DNA of 20,905 nucleotides from IMG/VR virus record IMGVR_UViG_3300037069_000502, positions 1-20,905 of that record. One strand, 5' to 3'. Positions 15,401 to 19,409 of the stretch are shown piece after piece. A program made the translations under genes and the position numbers. Under the pieces are notes generated by a model that ran no database searches, had not been told where the DNA came from, and saw only the letters and a list, made by a program, of their open reading frames with translations. Within the stretch, counting starts at the first letter, position 1; every line of letters begins with the position of its first letter. This stretch comes from a virus.

Positions 15401-15790
15401 TCTTACGACCAATACACCGCCGTGACCGCGAACACGGTGCTTGGCGAATTGCGCTTCCACGGCGCGGACGGCACCACGATGGTCTATTCTGCCAACATCG
15501 GGTCCGTCGTCATGGGTACCCCTGCGGCGAACGATGTGCGGGGAGCACTGCGCTTCCAGACCGGCTCGGGGGCTGGCGTGGTCGCCACCCGCATGACCAT
15601 CAACGACACCGTGGTGACTTCTACCCTGCCTATCGTGCCGCCGACCTATACCGTTGCTACACTGCCATCGGCGGCACTGGTCGGCGCAGGGGGCATGGCG
15701 TGGTGTTCCAATGCTGCCGTGGGTGCTGTTCTCGTCACCTCCAACGCAACCCTCTGGAAGCTGGCTGGCACACAAACCACCGTCACCTAG
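12461..15790 (+). CDS. Long tail fibre protein, mosaic receptor-binding protein
   Basis: The 1109-residue protein starts with a hub-attachment region containing the common DNELASKAYVDAQGG motif, repeated in variant form as DFVTKAYADSLIGGGG near residue 325. Two pyocin-knob-like modules end in aromatic W-x-x-W pairs (AGTWDQWSKSYD at about 160-170; NLGIWGPWRSFDG at about 865-877). Three copies of a module ending K-x-GDARY lie at residues 284, 461 and 753. The C-terminus (TYTVATLPSAALVGAGGMAWCS ... WKLAG) is a common fibre end in phages of Alphaproteobacteria; no intramolecular chaperone is recognised. G+C in sampled lines falls from about 70% near 12850 to about 50-58% between 13740 and 14580, suggesting exchange of the receptor-binding part. 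Confidence 0.88.
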   Translation: MTQLLTLNRTTSQIEEALPTVDAAGRVTVPQATPLTDNELASKAYVDAQGGAFLAKSQNLADLPNKATGRSNLGWTGGTAGLAAMNVLGTTGAIVVTDWNLVGSKGTSFVSGASTATNSPVAGKAFAGHWTAVDASNGILSLVEVTAGAFTVWTRRMVAGTWDQWSKSYDNSGYALLNAANTFFANQTIQHITPDLILNDSDTLSTGTTMHGRVRFQAQATDIGAFGFADSTTLGMSNNVGDIAFNAVKSGAFVTFNNNGVLSARVELLGTVAVDASIITRKSGDARYLQLAPSPLTTAQSVTATGAVTFAGPVRGITPTVGNDFVTKAYADSLIGGGGSSGITQDQADALYVNVTGDTMSGNLNIRKTTPVIVLDNTTAGATPANSTNVLYFQALGTNFGYIGYAATDALKIDSYTGDIQLQVGTTARAILFFNGSTETARIEAGGLLNLDTSLVNRKQGDARYVQLTASTGASKSTIVEGDNIYPDYNLLDPGFYASSVGSVYVFAGTAGSAYGQQFVQLPINATVTGLVETAWVTCEVNTEYLVGGTAFMNSAVAGAGTCNLYVETGSVDAAGVVTSLGRTLIVTRTDSTTQGAVYISLTTPATARVMRFVAERPAGGSQVSRFGGFRARRKTTVAQLASDYGTTNHAIANTGPSVNLTDTDTAVSGLVSARVVLNGSDGQAGVMGFNGVNSNLYIRSEQKGITLLSDAANVSAGAAIAQFVTGPTETARVEAAGTTITAATAIVTKEKGDARYALGPKQTSAYDTTAGAVVTNFANGGSFGWGNVGTAGAVLNMDDNTKPSGVYLVNKDTTGTRPPGIPAFGVVGGFVLQHMLYNATSAVQILLNPNAISTTFWGSWIRYYNLGIWGPWRSFDGYLIDGTPANPSLTFGSDQNTGLYSDAADCVKFTTGGSWAMTLDAANNIWLGSPNLVTGPYVNPSRINIQGGQTYAATIMLGLNNSVAANAPRLSFARSLSGQSYDQYTAVTANTVLGELRFHGADGTTMVYSANIGSVVMGTPAANDVRGALRFQTGSGAGVVATRMTINDTVVTSTLPIVPPTYTVATLPSAALVGAGGMAWCSNAAVGAVLVTSNATLWKLAGTQTTVT

Positions 15791-15801
15791 AAAGGATCAA
15801 A

Positions 15802-16026
15802 ATGCCCATTGTTCAAAAGACTTACCTATACGAAGTGCTGGCCCGTTTCACCGCCGAAGGGCTGCAAGGCTGTCACAAGATCGAAATCACCGAAACCTAC
15901 GACGACGTGACGGGGCAGGTATTTGCGGCCACGGCGGGGTCTGCCATGTCGATAAGTCAGGAAGAAGCCGCTGACCTGATCTACAACGCGACCTTGGCCC
16001 CTGAACCCGACCCCGAAACCGAATGA
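15802..16026 (+). CDS. Small acidic hypothetical protein downstream of fibre
   Basis: A 74-residue protein with a good ribosome site (AAAGGA at 15791-15796) and ATG at 15802. The sequence MPIVQKTYLYEVLARFTAEG, then GCHKIEITETYDDVTGQVFAAT and an acidic Pro-rich end PEPDPETE, does not match a family I know. Its position right behind the fibre gene suggests a fibre-associated or fibre-assembly protein, or simply the last gene of the late operon. The frame is also open upstream into the fibre gene, but that part is a shadow. Confidence 0.65.
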   Translation: MPIVQKTYLYEVLARFTAEGLQGCHKIEITETYDDVTGQVFAATAGSAMSISQEEAADLIYNATLAPEPDPETE

Positions 16027-16172
16027 GGATCTTGCTGGCGGCTCTCGTCCTGACCGCCTGCACAGAAAAAACGCCACCCTCTCAGGTGGCGTTCTTCCTT
16101 CCGCTTTGCATGCTTGCATGCGAGATCCGCACGTCGGACGGCCCGACGACGGTGATCAATCCCCGAAGGTGA
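16023..16172 (+). CDS. Possible small lipoprotein
   Basis: A 49-residue frame whose ATG overlaps the previous stop (ATGA). It begins MRILLAALVLTAC, a short signal peptide ending in a good lipobox (LTAC, Cys13). A Pro-containing segment and a second hydrophobic stretch FFLPLCMLAC follow. Small outer-membrane lipoproteins near the end of late operons can be o-spanins, but no i-spanin partner is recognised. Against it being a gene: the terminator hairpin lies inside the frame and the end overlaps the convergent minus-strand gene by 17 bases. The start and lipobox make it worth listing, with low certainty. Confidence 0.4.
   Translation: MRILLAALVLTACTEKTPPSQVAFFLPLCMLACEIRTSDGPTTVINPRR
16063..16100. 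terminator. Bidirectional rho-independent terminator
   Basis: A 9-bp stem (16070-16078 with 16085-16093; AACGCCACC / GGTGGCGTT) has a six-base loop CTCTCA. On the minus strand it is followed by six to seven T (complement of the A run at 16065-16071). On the plus strand it is followed by the T-rich TTCTTCCTT. It lies between the convergent late and leftward operons, as expected. Confidence 0.85.
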
Positions 16173-16365
16173 CGGTGACCTTGCCGTGCTTGGTGACGAT
16201 CTCGCCTTCCTCGTTGTAGACATTGACCCAGCCCTCTTTGGTGTGGGCCTCGCGAACCTGTTCGATCGGCTCGCCGTCGAGGCTGATGTCGACAACCCAG
16301 TTGCCAAGTATGGTGTCGACGAACGTGTAGCGCGGCCCTTTCGGGGGAAGTGTCTGTTCGATCAT
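16156..16365 (-). CDS. Hypothetical protein, last gene of leftward cassette
   Basis: A 69-residue protein, predicted beta-rich: RYTFVDTILGNWVVDISLDG, then WVNVYNEEGEIVTKHGKVTVTFGD. No family is recognised. The ATG overlaps the preceding gene's TGA as ATGA, so its translation is probably coupled. It is the last leftward gene before the terminator hairpin at 16070-16093. Conserved Trp/Asn pairs and the strand-turn pattern look like a single small folded domain, but no catalytic or metal-binding residues stand out. Confidence 0.7.
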   Translation of the reverse strand: MIEQTLPPKGPRYTFVDTILGNWVVDISLDGEPIEQVREAHTKEGWVNVYNEEGEIVTKHGKVTVTFGD

Positions 16366-16571
16366 TTAGTGGTCATCCCTTTGAATAGCTTCTCAGCCTT
16401 GGCCATCAGGCCGTCCAACTGGAAGCGGTTGCGTTTCTCCATCATGGCCGCAAGGACCATGACGACGTCTGGGTCGTCGAGGTCGCGCACCGCTTGGATG
16501 GCGTGGCGCAGGGTCTTTTCACGCACCACACGGGTGCGACGGATCGGGGCGGTCAGGTCGGGTTCGATCAC
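16362..16571 (-). CDS. Hypothetical helical protein
   Basis: A 69-residue, mostly helical, charged protein (RRTRVVREKTLRHAIQAV, then DPDVVMVLAAMMEKRNRFQ, then GLMAKAEKLFKGM). The start is GTG at 16571, overlapping the upstream stop as GTGA, which supports it despite the non-ATG codon. No family is recognised. The basic N-terminus and amphipathic helices would suit a small dimer or nucleic acid-associated protein, but that is speculation. Confidence 0.65.
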   Translation of the reverse strand: MIEPDLTAPIRRTRVVREKTLRHAIQAVRDLDDPDVVMVLAAMMEKRNRFQLDGLMAKAEKLFKGMTTK

Positions 16572-16792
16572 TTGGGTTCCTCGTAGGGGGTGAACAGATC
16601 CCCCGCCGGCGGCTTGGGCTGGCGGGGTGCGTCGATCGCCCCCAGCACGGCATCGGCCTGATCACGCAGCCAGTAGAGGCGATCGCGCCAGAACCATTCG
16701 CTGCCGGTGGCGCCTTCCCGGTCGAGGTTCCGCCGGCTGACCTCGACCGCGAGGTCGTAGAGGGCCTTGGCTTCGGCTTCGCTGATCTTCAT
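16568..16792 (-). CDS. Hypothetical helical protein
   Basis: A 74-residue protein with helical N-terminal two thirds (ISEAEAKALYDLAVEVSRRN, then WFWRDRLYWLRDQADAVLGA) and a Pro-rich tail PRQPKPPAGDLFTPYEEPK. The aromatic WFWRDRLYWL patch is conspicuous and could form a helical hairpin or a partner surface. The start ATG overlaps the previous stop as ATGA, and its own TGA overlaps the next GTG. No family is recognised. Confidence 0.65.
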   Translation of the reverse strand: MKISEAEAKALYDLAVEVSRRNLDREGATGSEWFWRDRLYWLRDQADAVLGAIDAPRQPKPPAGDLFTPYEEPK

Positions 16793-17094
16793 GACTTCAA
16801 CATTTTCCAGATGATGGTGTTGGCATCGCCGCCGGCGTCACAGAATTGGTGGAGTTCCTGACCCTCGACTTCAGCGTTCTTGAGCGCCTGCGGAAAGCCA
16901 AGGTTGCCACCGTATTCGACCTGAGCCTGCACGCGCAGATGGTTGGTGTAGGTGTCCGCGTAGTGGTTGCAGTCCGCGATCGACGCGATCTGCGGCTTGG
17001 CGGGGTGCGCCTGCTGCGCCTTGAGGATCGGCGCGGCGACGAAGCCTGCGCCGATGATGACGCCGATCGCGATCATGAGATGGTAGAACTTCAC
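16789..17094 (-). CDS. Exported or membrane-anchored hypothetical protein
   Basis: A 101-residue product whose N-terminus is a hydrophobic segment (FYHLMIAIGVIIGAGFVAAP) followed by ILKAQQAHPAKP. This is either a cleavable signal peptide (possible cut after AQQA) or a single membrane anchor. The remainder is soluble, with two cysteines (ADCNHYADTYTNHL and HQFCDAGGDA) that could form a disulfide outside the cytoplasm. The start is GTG at 17094, overlapping the upstream TGA (GTGA). It directly follows a one-helix membrane protein, so the pair may act together in the envelope, for example in lysis or superinfection control. No family is recognised. Confidence 0.65.
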   Translation of the reverse strand: MKFYHLMIAIGVIIGAGFVAAPILKAQQAHPAKPQIASIADCNHYADTYTNHLRVQAQVEYGGNLGFPQALKNAEVEGQELHQFCDAGGDANTIIWKMLKS

Positions 17095-17270
17095 AGTGTG
17101 GCTCCTCCGATGGAGATGATGGTCAGTACGATGCCGACCACCGCACCGGCGGCGAAGGCCAGAGCGATGGTGGCGACGTCGAGGCGGTGCTTGGCCTCGA
17201 CCAGTTCAGGCGGCGGCTCGACGCCGCGTGCGGCCCACAGGACATCTTCGGGGTTGATCGGCTTCTTCAT
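17091..17270 (-). CDS. Small single-helix membrane protein
   Basis: A 59-residue protein. The N-terminal half is soluble (MKKPINPEDVLWAARGVEPP, then ELVEAKHRLD), and the C-terminal half is one membrane helix (VATIALAFAAGAVVGIVLTI) ending in SIGGATL. The start ATG at 17270 overlaps the previous stop as ATGA; the stop overlaps the next GTG. It has the size of a small holin or antiholin-like protein, but with one helix and no endolysin nearby this cannot be claimed. Its coupling with the exported protein downstream suggests a joint envelope function. Confidence 0.65.
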   Translation of the reverse strand: MKKPINPEDVLWAARGVEPPPELVEAKHRLDVATIALAFAAGAVVGIVLTIISIGGATL

Positions 17271-17539
17271 GCTTGGAACCTCTCATCGCGGGGCTTGCGC
17301 TTGGGCAAGTGCCTCTTGGTGGCTTCGATGGCGCTGTCCATGATCGGGACGTTCAGACCGGATGCGGTCAGGAAGGCGTCGCGATCTTCGCCTTCGATCT
17401 CCAGACAGATGACCTGATGCGACACCGCGAGGAGCAGGCCCATGCCGACCATGTCCTGCGTGATGGGGTCGACGCGATCGACGAAGTGACAGGTGGCCTT
17501 GTTGGCGGCTGCAAGGCGCAGCATCCACGCACTCAGCAT
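17267..17539 (-). CDS. Hypothetical protein, paralogue of its upstream neighbour
   Basis: The 90-residue protein starts at ATG 17539 (GGTGA upstream), seven bases inside the previous gene. The longer frame reaching 17836 is a shadow of that neighbour. Its core MVGMGLLLAVSHQVICLEIE ... RDAFLTASGL shares the arrangement HQ-x-I ... AF-x-x-ASG with the neighbour encoded at 17533-17778, suggesting a tandem duplication. The C-terminus is basic (KRHLPKRKPRDERFQA). No known family; a hydrophobic beta hairpin around HQVICLEIE is the main visible structure. Confidence 0.65.
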   Translation of the reverse strand: MLSAWMLRLAAANKATCHFVDRVDPITQDMVGMGLLLAVSHQVICLEIEGEDRDAFLTASGLNVPIMDSAIEATKRHLPKRKPRDERFQA

Positions 17540-17778
17540 GACTTCACCAGCGCCCGCAGCATCAGCGTGGCGGTGGCCTCCTCGTCGACGCCAGAGGCCG
17601 CGACGAAGGCCTTGGCGGTGGTGTAGTCCATGTCGCAGGCGATGGTCTGGTGTCCGATCACCATCATGACGCCGTTGACCATCCATCCGCTGCGCTTGGC
17701 GCCTTTGCAGGCTTCGGCCTTGGCCAGCGAACGACGGTTGGCTTCTGCCATCTGTTGCAGTAGTATGGGCAAGTCCAT
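17533..17778 (-). CDS. Hypothetical protein, paralogue of downstream neighbour
   Basis: An 81-residue protein with ATG at 17778 and ribosome site AAGGAA upstream; the extension to 17916 runs back through the preceding gene and hairpin and is rejected. An N-terminal helix (DLPILLQQMAEANRRSLAKA) leads into KRSGWMVNGVMMVIGHQTIA, then DYTTAKAFVAASGVDEEATATL. The GHQTIA ... AFVAASGV part aligns with SHQVIC ... AFLTASGL of the next gene. No family is recognised. It is the first gene after the internal hairpin at 17817-17842 and has its own strong ribosome site, so it may start a separate translation unit. Confidence 0.65.
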   Translation of the reverse strand: MDLPILLQQMAEANRRSLAKAEACKGAKRSGWMVNGVMMVIGHQTIACDMDYTTAKAFVAASGVDEEATATLMLRALVKSC

Positions 17779-17816
17779 GCTTGTGGTTCCTTCTGGGTTG
17801 GTTTCGGTTGGCGGGG

Positions 17817-17848
17817 AAGGCGGTGCTATTTTGCACCGCCTTTTTCTT
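17817..17848 (+). terminator. Rightward-facing intrinsic terminator inside leftward operon
   Basis: A perfect 10-bp stem (17817-17826 AAGGCGGTGC with 17833-17842 GCACCGCCTT) has loop TATTTT. On the plus strand it runs on into TTTCTTTG, a good terminator tract. On the minus strand the hairpin is followed by CCCCGCC, so leftward termination should be weak. The hairpin includes the last codons and TAG stop of the minus-strand gene at 17826-18155. Confidence 0.75.
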
Positions 17849-18155
17849 TGCGGCCCCAGTAGATGAACGTCGACCCCTTGTGCTGGCCGATCGTCAGGTT
17901 GGCGTCGAGGTCGCACTCCTCGCAGTAGAAGTGGATCTCGACGGCGTGGCGCCTGTTGCTGGGGTTGTCTGTCACGGCCATTATCTGATGGACCAGTCCA
18001 TCCTCGTTGACCTTGGTCAGCATGGTCGGCTCATCTTCCTTCCGCGAGTAGGCCTTCACCACGCCTTGATGGAGGTACTCTTCGCCGCACTGGGGGAATT
18101 GCAGCCAGTTATCGCAGCGCATCCAGTTATCCTCGAACCTGATCTTCATGCTCAC
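17826..18155 (-). CDS. Zinc-ribbon-like phage hypothetical protein
   Basis: A 109-residue protein of a type seen in many phages: a C-x-x-CG...YLHH..V..F.RKED opening and a CE-x-C ... LTI.QHKG closing segment, probably one zinc ribbon. Here the opening reads QFPQCGEEYLHQGVVKAYSRK and the closing FYCEECDLDANLTIGQHKGS. The family-typical first Cys is replaced by Phe20, leaving Cys23, Cys78 and Cys81, with Cys14 as a possible substitute ligand. It starts either at GTG 18155, overlapping the upstream stop as GTGA, or at ATG 18149. Its molecular function is unknown; nucleic-acid binding or protein contact is plausible. The family recognition is from memory of the pattern. Confidence 0.7.
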   Translation of the reverse strand: MSMKIRFEDNWMRCDNWLQFPQCGEEYLHQGVVKAYSRKEDEPTMLTKVNEDGLVHQIMAVTDNPSNRRHAVEIHFYCEECDLDANLTIGQHKGSTFIYWGRKEKGGAK

Positions 18156-18415
18156 ACCCAGTCCCGGTTGACGTTGATCGACGGCCAGCGGTCGCGCTCT
18201 TCGATGCGGCTGGCGATGCTGTGGTGCGCGGTCACCGACACGGTGCGCTCCTCACCGCTGGAGCGCGACAACAGCACCAGCTTGAAGGGATGCGGGTCGG
18301 AGGTGACGTCGCGGTAGCGGAAGAAGAACTCGTCCTCGTTGATGTAGCCAACCACCATCGGGTCGGCGTTCGGCTTCAGGATGCCCTTCAGGGCGTTTTC
18401 GTGTTCGTCGTACAT
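18152..18415 (-). CDS. Hypothetical protein
   Basis: An 87-residue protein with ATG at 18415 and strong ribosome site AAAGGAG. The frame extending up to 18670 is a shadow of the previous gene. Sequence: an acidic helical start (MYDEHENALKGILKP), then strands (MVVGYINEDEFFFRYRDV, then FKLVLLSRSSGEERTVSVTA) and a basic end (SRIEERDRWPSINVNRDWV). No family is recognised. The 26-bp palindrome at 18435-18460 lies just upstream of its ribosome site, so its translation or transcription may be separately controlled. Confidence 0.65.
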   Translation of the reverse strand: MYDEHENALKGILKPNADPMVVGYINEDEFFFRYRDVTSDPHPFKLVLLSRSSGEERTVSVTAHHSIASRIEERDRWPSINVNRDWV

Positions 18416-18434
18416 GGTTGGCTCCTTTGGTGGT

Positions 18435-18460
18435 GACACCGCCAAAATTTTGGCGGTGTC
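18435..18460. repeat. Perfect 26-bp palindrome in leftward operon
   Basis: The arms GACACCGCCAAAA and TTTTGGCGGTGTC are exact reverse complements with no spacer. As RNA it gives a nine-pair GC-rich stem with an eight-base AAAATTTT loop (or longer pairing). No T-run follows on either strand (GGGTTGG on plus, ACCACC on minus). It lies between the first two leftward genes and close to the ribosome site of the second. Confidence 0.9.
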
Positions 18461-18470
18461 GGGTTGGTGG

Positions 18471-18749
18471 TCAGTCGTCGGGGTCGGTGAAGACGTGGAG
18501 CGGGAAGCCGAAACCGGAGAAGCGGTTGATCTCCCACTGCCGTTCTTGTTCGGTGCGGTGGTAGGTTTCGGAGATGGTCCGGTAGCCATCGTCGCTTCCA
18601 TCCACACGGTTCTCGTAGAACTTTTGCAGCATGAGGGTGTGGAACCTTGCGTCGGGGTCGATGACGCCAAGGATGGCGAAGCGGAGATGGCGGCGATCGG
18701 CGTGTTGGACGTAGCGGAGGGCAGCGTTGTGGTCGTTCCTCAGTTTCAT
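18471..18749 (-). CDS. Hypothetical protein, first gene of leftward cassette
   Basis: A 92-residue protein with ATG at 18749 and ribosome site AAGGAG nine bases upstream; the start at 18776 would place the ribosome site inside the gene. The sequence is basic and aromatic (MKLRNDHNAALRYVQHADRR, then RFAILGVIDPDARFHTLMLQ, then YRTISETYHRTEQERQWEIN) and ends FGFPLHVFTDPDD. No family is recognised. As the gene nearest the divergent control region it would be the first made from the leftward promoter, a position often held by early regulators or host-takeover proteins; this is inference. Confidence 0.7.
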   Translation of the reverse strand: MKLRNDHNAALRYVQHADRRHLRFAILGVIDPDARFHTLMLQKFYENRVDGSDDGYRTISETYHRTEQERQWEINRFSGFGFPLHVFTDPDD

Positions 18750-18776
18750 GTCGTGTGTCTCCTTGTTGACCGTCAC

Positions 18777-18805
18777 ACCTTACATCAAGATCTTGACATG
18801 GTCAA
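18777..18805 (-). promoter_or_regulatory. Predicted leftward promoter
   Basis: On the minus strand TTGACC (18805-18800) and TAAGGT (18782-18777) are 17 bp apart. The -10 is poor (3/6), the -35 good (5/6). It would start the cassette near 18770, about 20 bases before the 18749 start. The left 10-bp palindrome sits in its spacer. Confidence 0.45.
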
Positions 18806-18816
18806 GCAAGATCTTG
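18786..18816. promoter_or_regulatory. Tandem operator-like palindromes
   Basis: CAAGATCTTG occurs twice, at 18786-18795 and 18807-18816, with centres 21 bp apart (two helical turns). Between and overlapping them is a further inverted repeat CTTGAC-ATG-GTCAAG (18792-18806). One site lies in the spacer of the leftward promoter, the other touches the -35 box of the rightward one. This fits binding sites for the adjacent helix-turn-helix regulator. Confidence 0.7.
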
Positions 18817-18842
18817 TCACGCTGTTCTGGGTCTGTTACATT
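18814..18842 (+). promoter_or_regulatory. Predicted rightward promoter giving a leaderless mRNA
   Basis: TTGTCA (18814-18819, 5/6) and TACATT (18837-18842, 4/6) are 17 bp apart. The start would fall at about 18849, which is the A of the regulator's ATG. No ribosome site precedes that ATG, so translation would be leaderless. Confidence 0.55.
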
Positions 18843-18848
18843 CTTGGC

Positions 18849-19127
18849 ATGGAAAACAGCATCACCCCACCCCGCAAACTGAAGGCGCTCATCGTCACCA
18901 GAGGCGTCTCCCAGATCACCGTCGCGAAGGATCTTGGCATCTCCGCGACCCACCTCAACCGGATCTTGTCGTCCCGTTACCGGCCAAGCTGGCCGCTGAT
19001 CGTCAAGATCAACGACTGGTCGGACGGCATCGTCAACCTAGATGACTGGCGATCGGTATTCCAAGATCTGCCGCGAGGCGTCGGTGGCGCCGAAGCCAAC
19101 GATGACAGTCTGGCCGACGCTTCGTAG
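18849..19127 (+). CDS. Helix-turn-helix (XRE/Cro-like) transcriptional regulator
   Basis: A 92-residue protein with a Cro/cI-type DNA-binding domain at about residues 10-45: LKALIVTRGVSQITVAKDLGISATHLNRILSSR, in which the second and recognition helices (QITVAKDLG-IS-ATHLNRIL) are clear. A segment PLIVKINDWSDGIVNLDDW follows, as in small Cro-like proteins that end with NxxDW. The C-terminal 25 residues are loosely composed and coincide with the overlap with the convergent VRR-NUC gene. It is the only rightward gene in this half and faces the leftward cassette across an operator-bearing region, so it likely represses or switches the two promoters. The longer frame from 18381 is rejected. Confidence 0.85.
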   Translation: MENSITPPRKLKALIVTRGVSQITVAKDLGISATHLNRILSSRYRPSWPLIVKINDWSDGIVNLDDWRSVFQDLPRGVGGAEANDDSLADAS

Positions 19128-19409
19128 GTAGGCGTGGATCTTGCTCTGGGTCGAGGACAGGTGACCGCACTTGGTGCGCTTCATCTCGACCCAGAGGCCC
19201 CAAGCCGGGATGTGGAGATCCGGCATCCCCGCCAGTACGCCCTCGTCCTTGAGCCGCTTCCCGGTCGAGATGGAGCGATGCTCCCCGTTCGGGATCGCGT
19301 AGATCAGCACGTCGGGGAAGGTGGCGCGAAACCACACCACCAACCCGATTTGCTCGCTATGCTCAGAAAAAGTCGAGGTCGATGTGGTCCTTCGTGGCGA
19401 AAGGCGCAT
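19038..19409 (-). CDS. VRR-NUC domain nuclease
   Basis: A 123-residue single-domain nuclease of the PD-(D/E)XK class, VRR-NUC family. Visible motifs are SEHSEQIGLVVWFRATFP with Glu16, then IPNGEHRSISTGKRLKDEGV, GMPDLHIPA (Asp64) and LWVEMKR (Glu75-x-Lys77), followed by LSSTQSKIHAYLRSVG with Gln88. These are the standard catalytic residues. ATG at 19409 has AAGGGA upstream; the longer frame to 19652 is a shadow of the helicase. It overlaps the helicase 3' end by 47 bases and the regulator gene tail-to-tail by 90 bases. Phage VRR-NUC proteins are associated with recombination or replication; pairing with an SF2 helicase here agrees with that. Confidence 0.9.
   Translation of the reverse strand: MRLSPRRTTSTSTFSEHSEQIGLVVWFRATFPDVLIYAIPNGEHRSISTGKRLKDEGVLAGMPDLHIPAWGLWVEMKRTKCGHLSSTQSKIHAYLRSVGQTVIVGFGATDASRQILEYRSPVI

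Noticed and set aside
18793-18798. Perfect TTGACA as a rightward -35 box
   Set aside because: No acceptable -10 lies 16-18 bp downstream (GTCACG there); TTGTCA at 18814 with TACATT fits better. The TTGACA is better explained as part of the inverted repeat.
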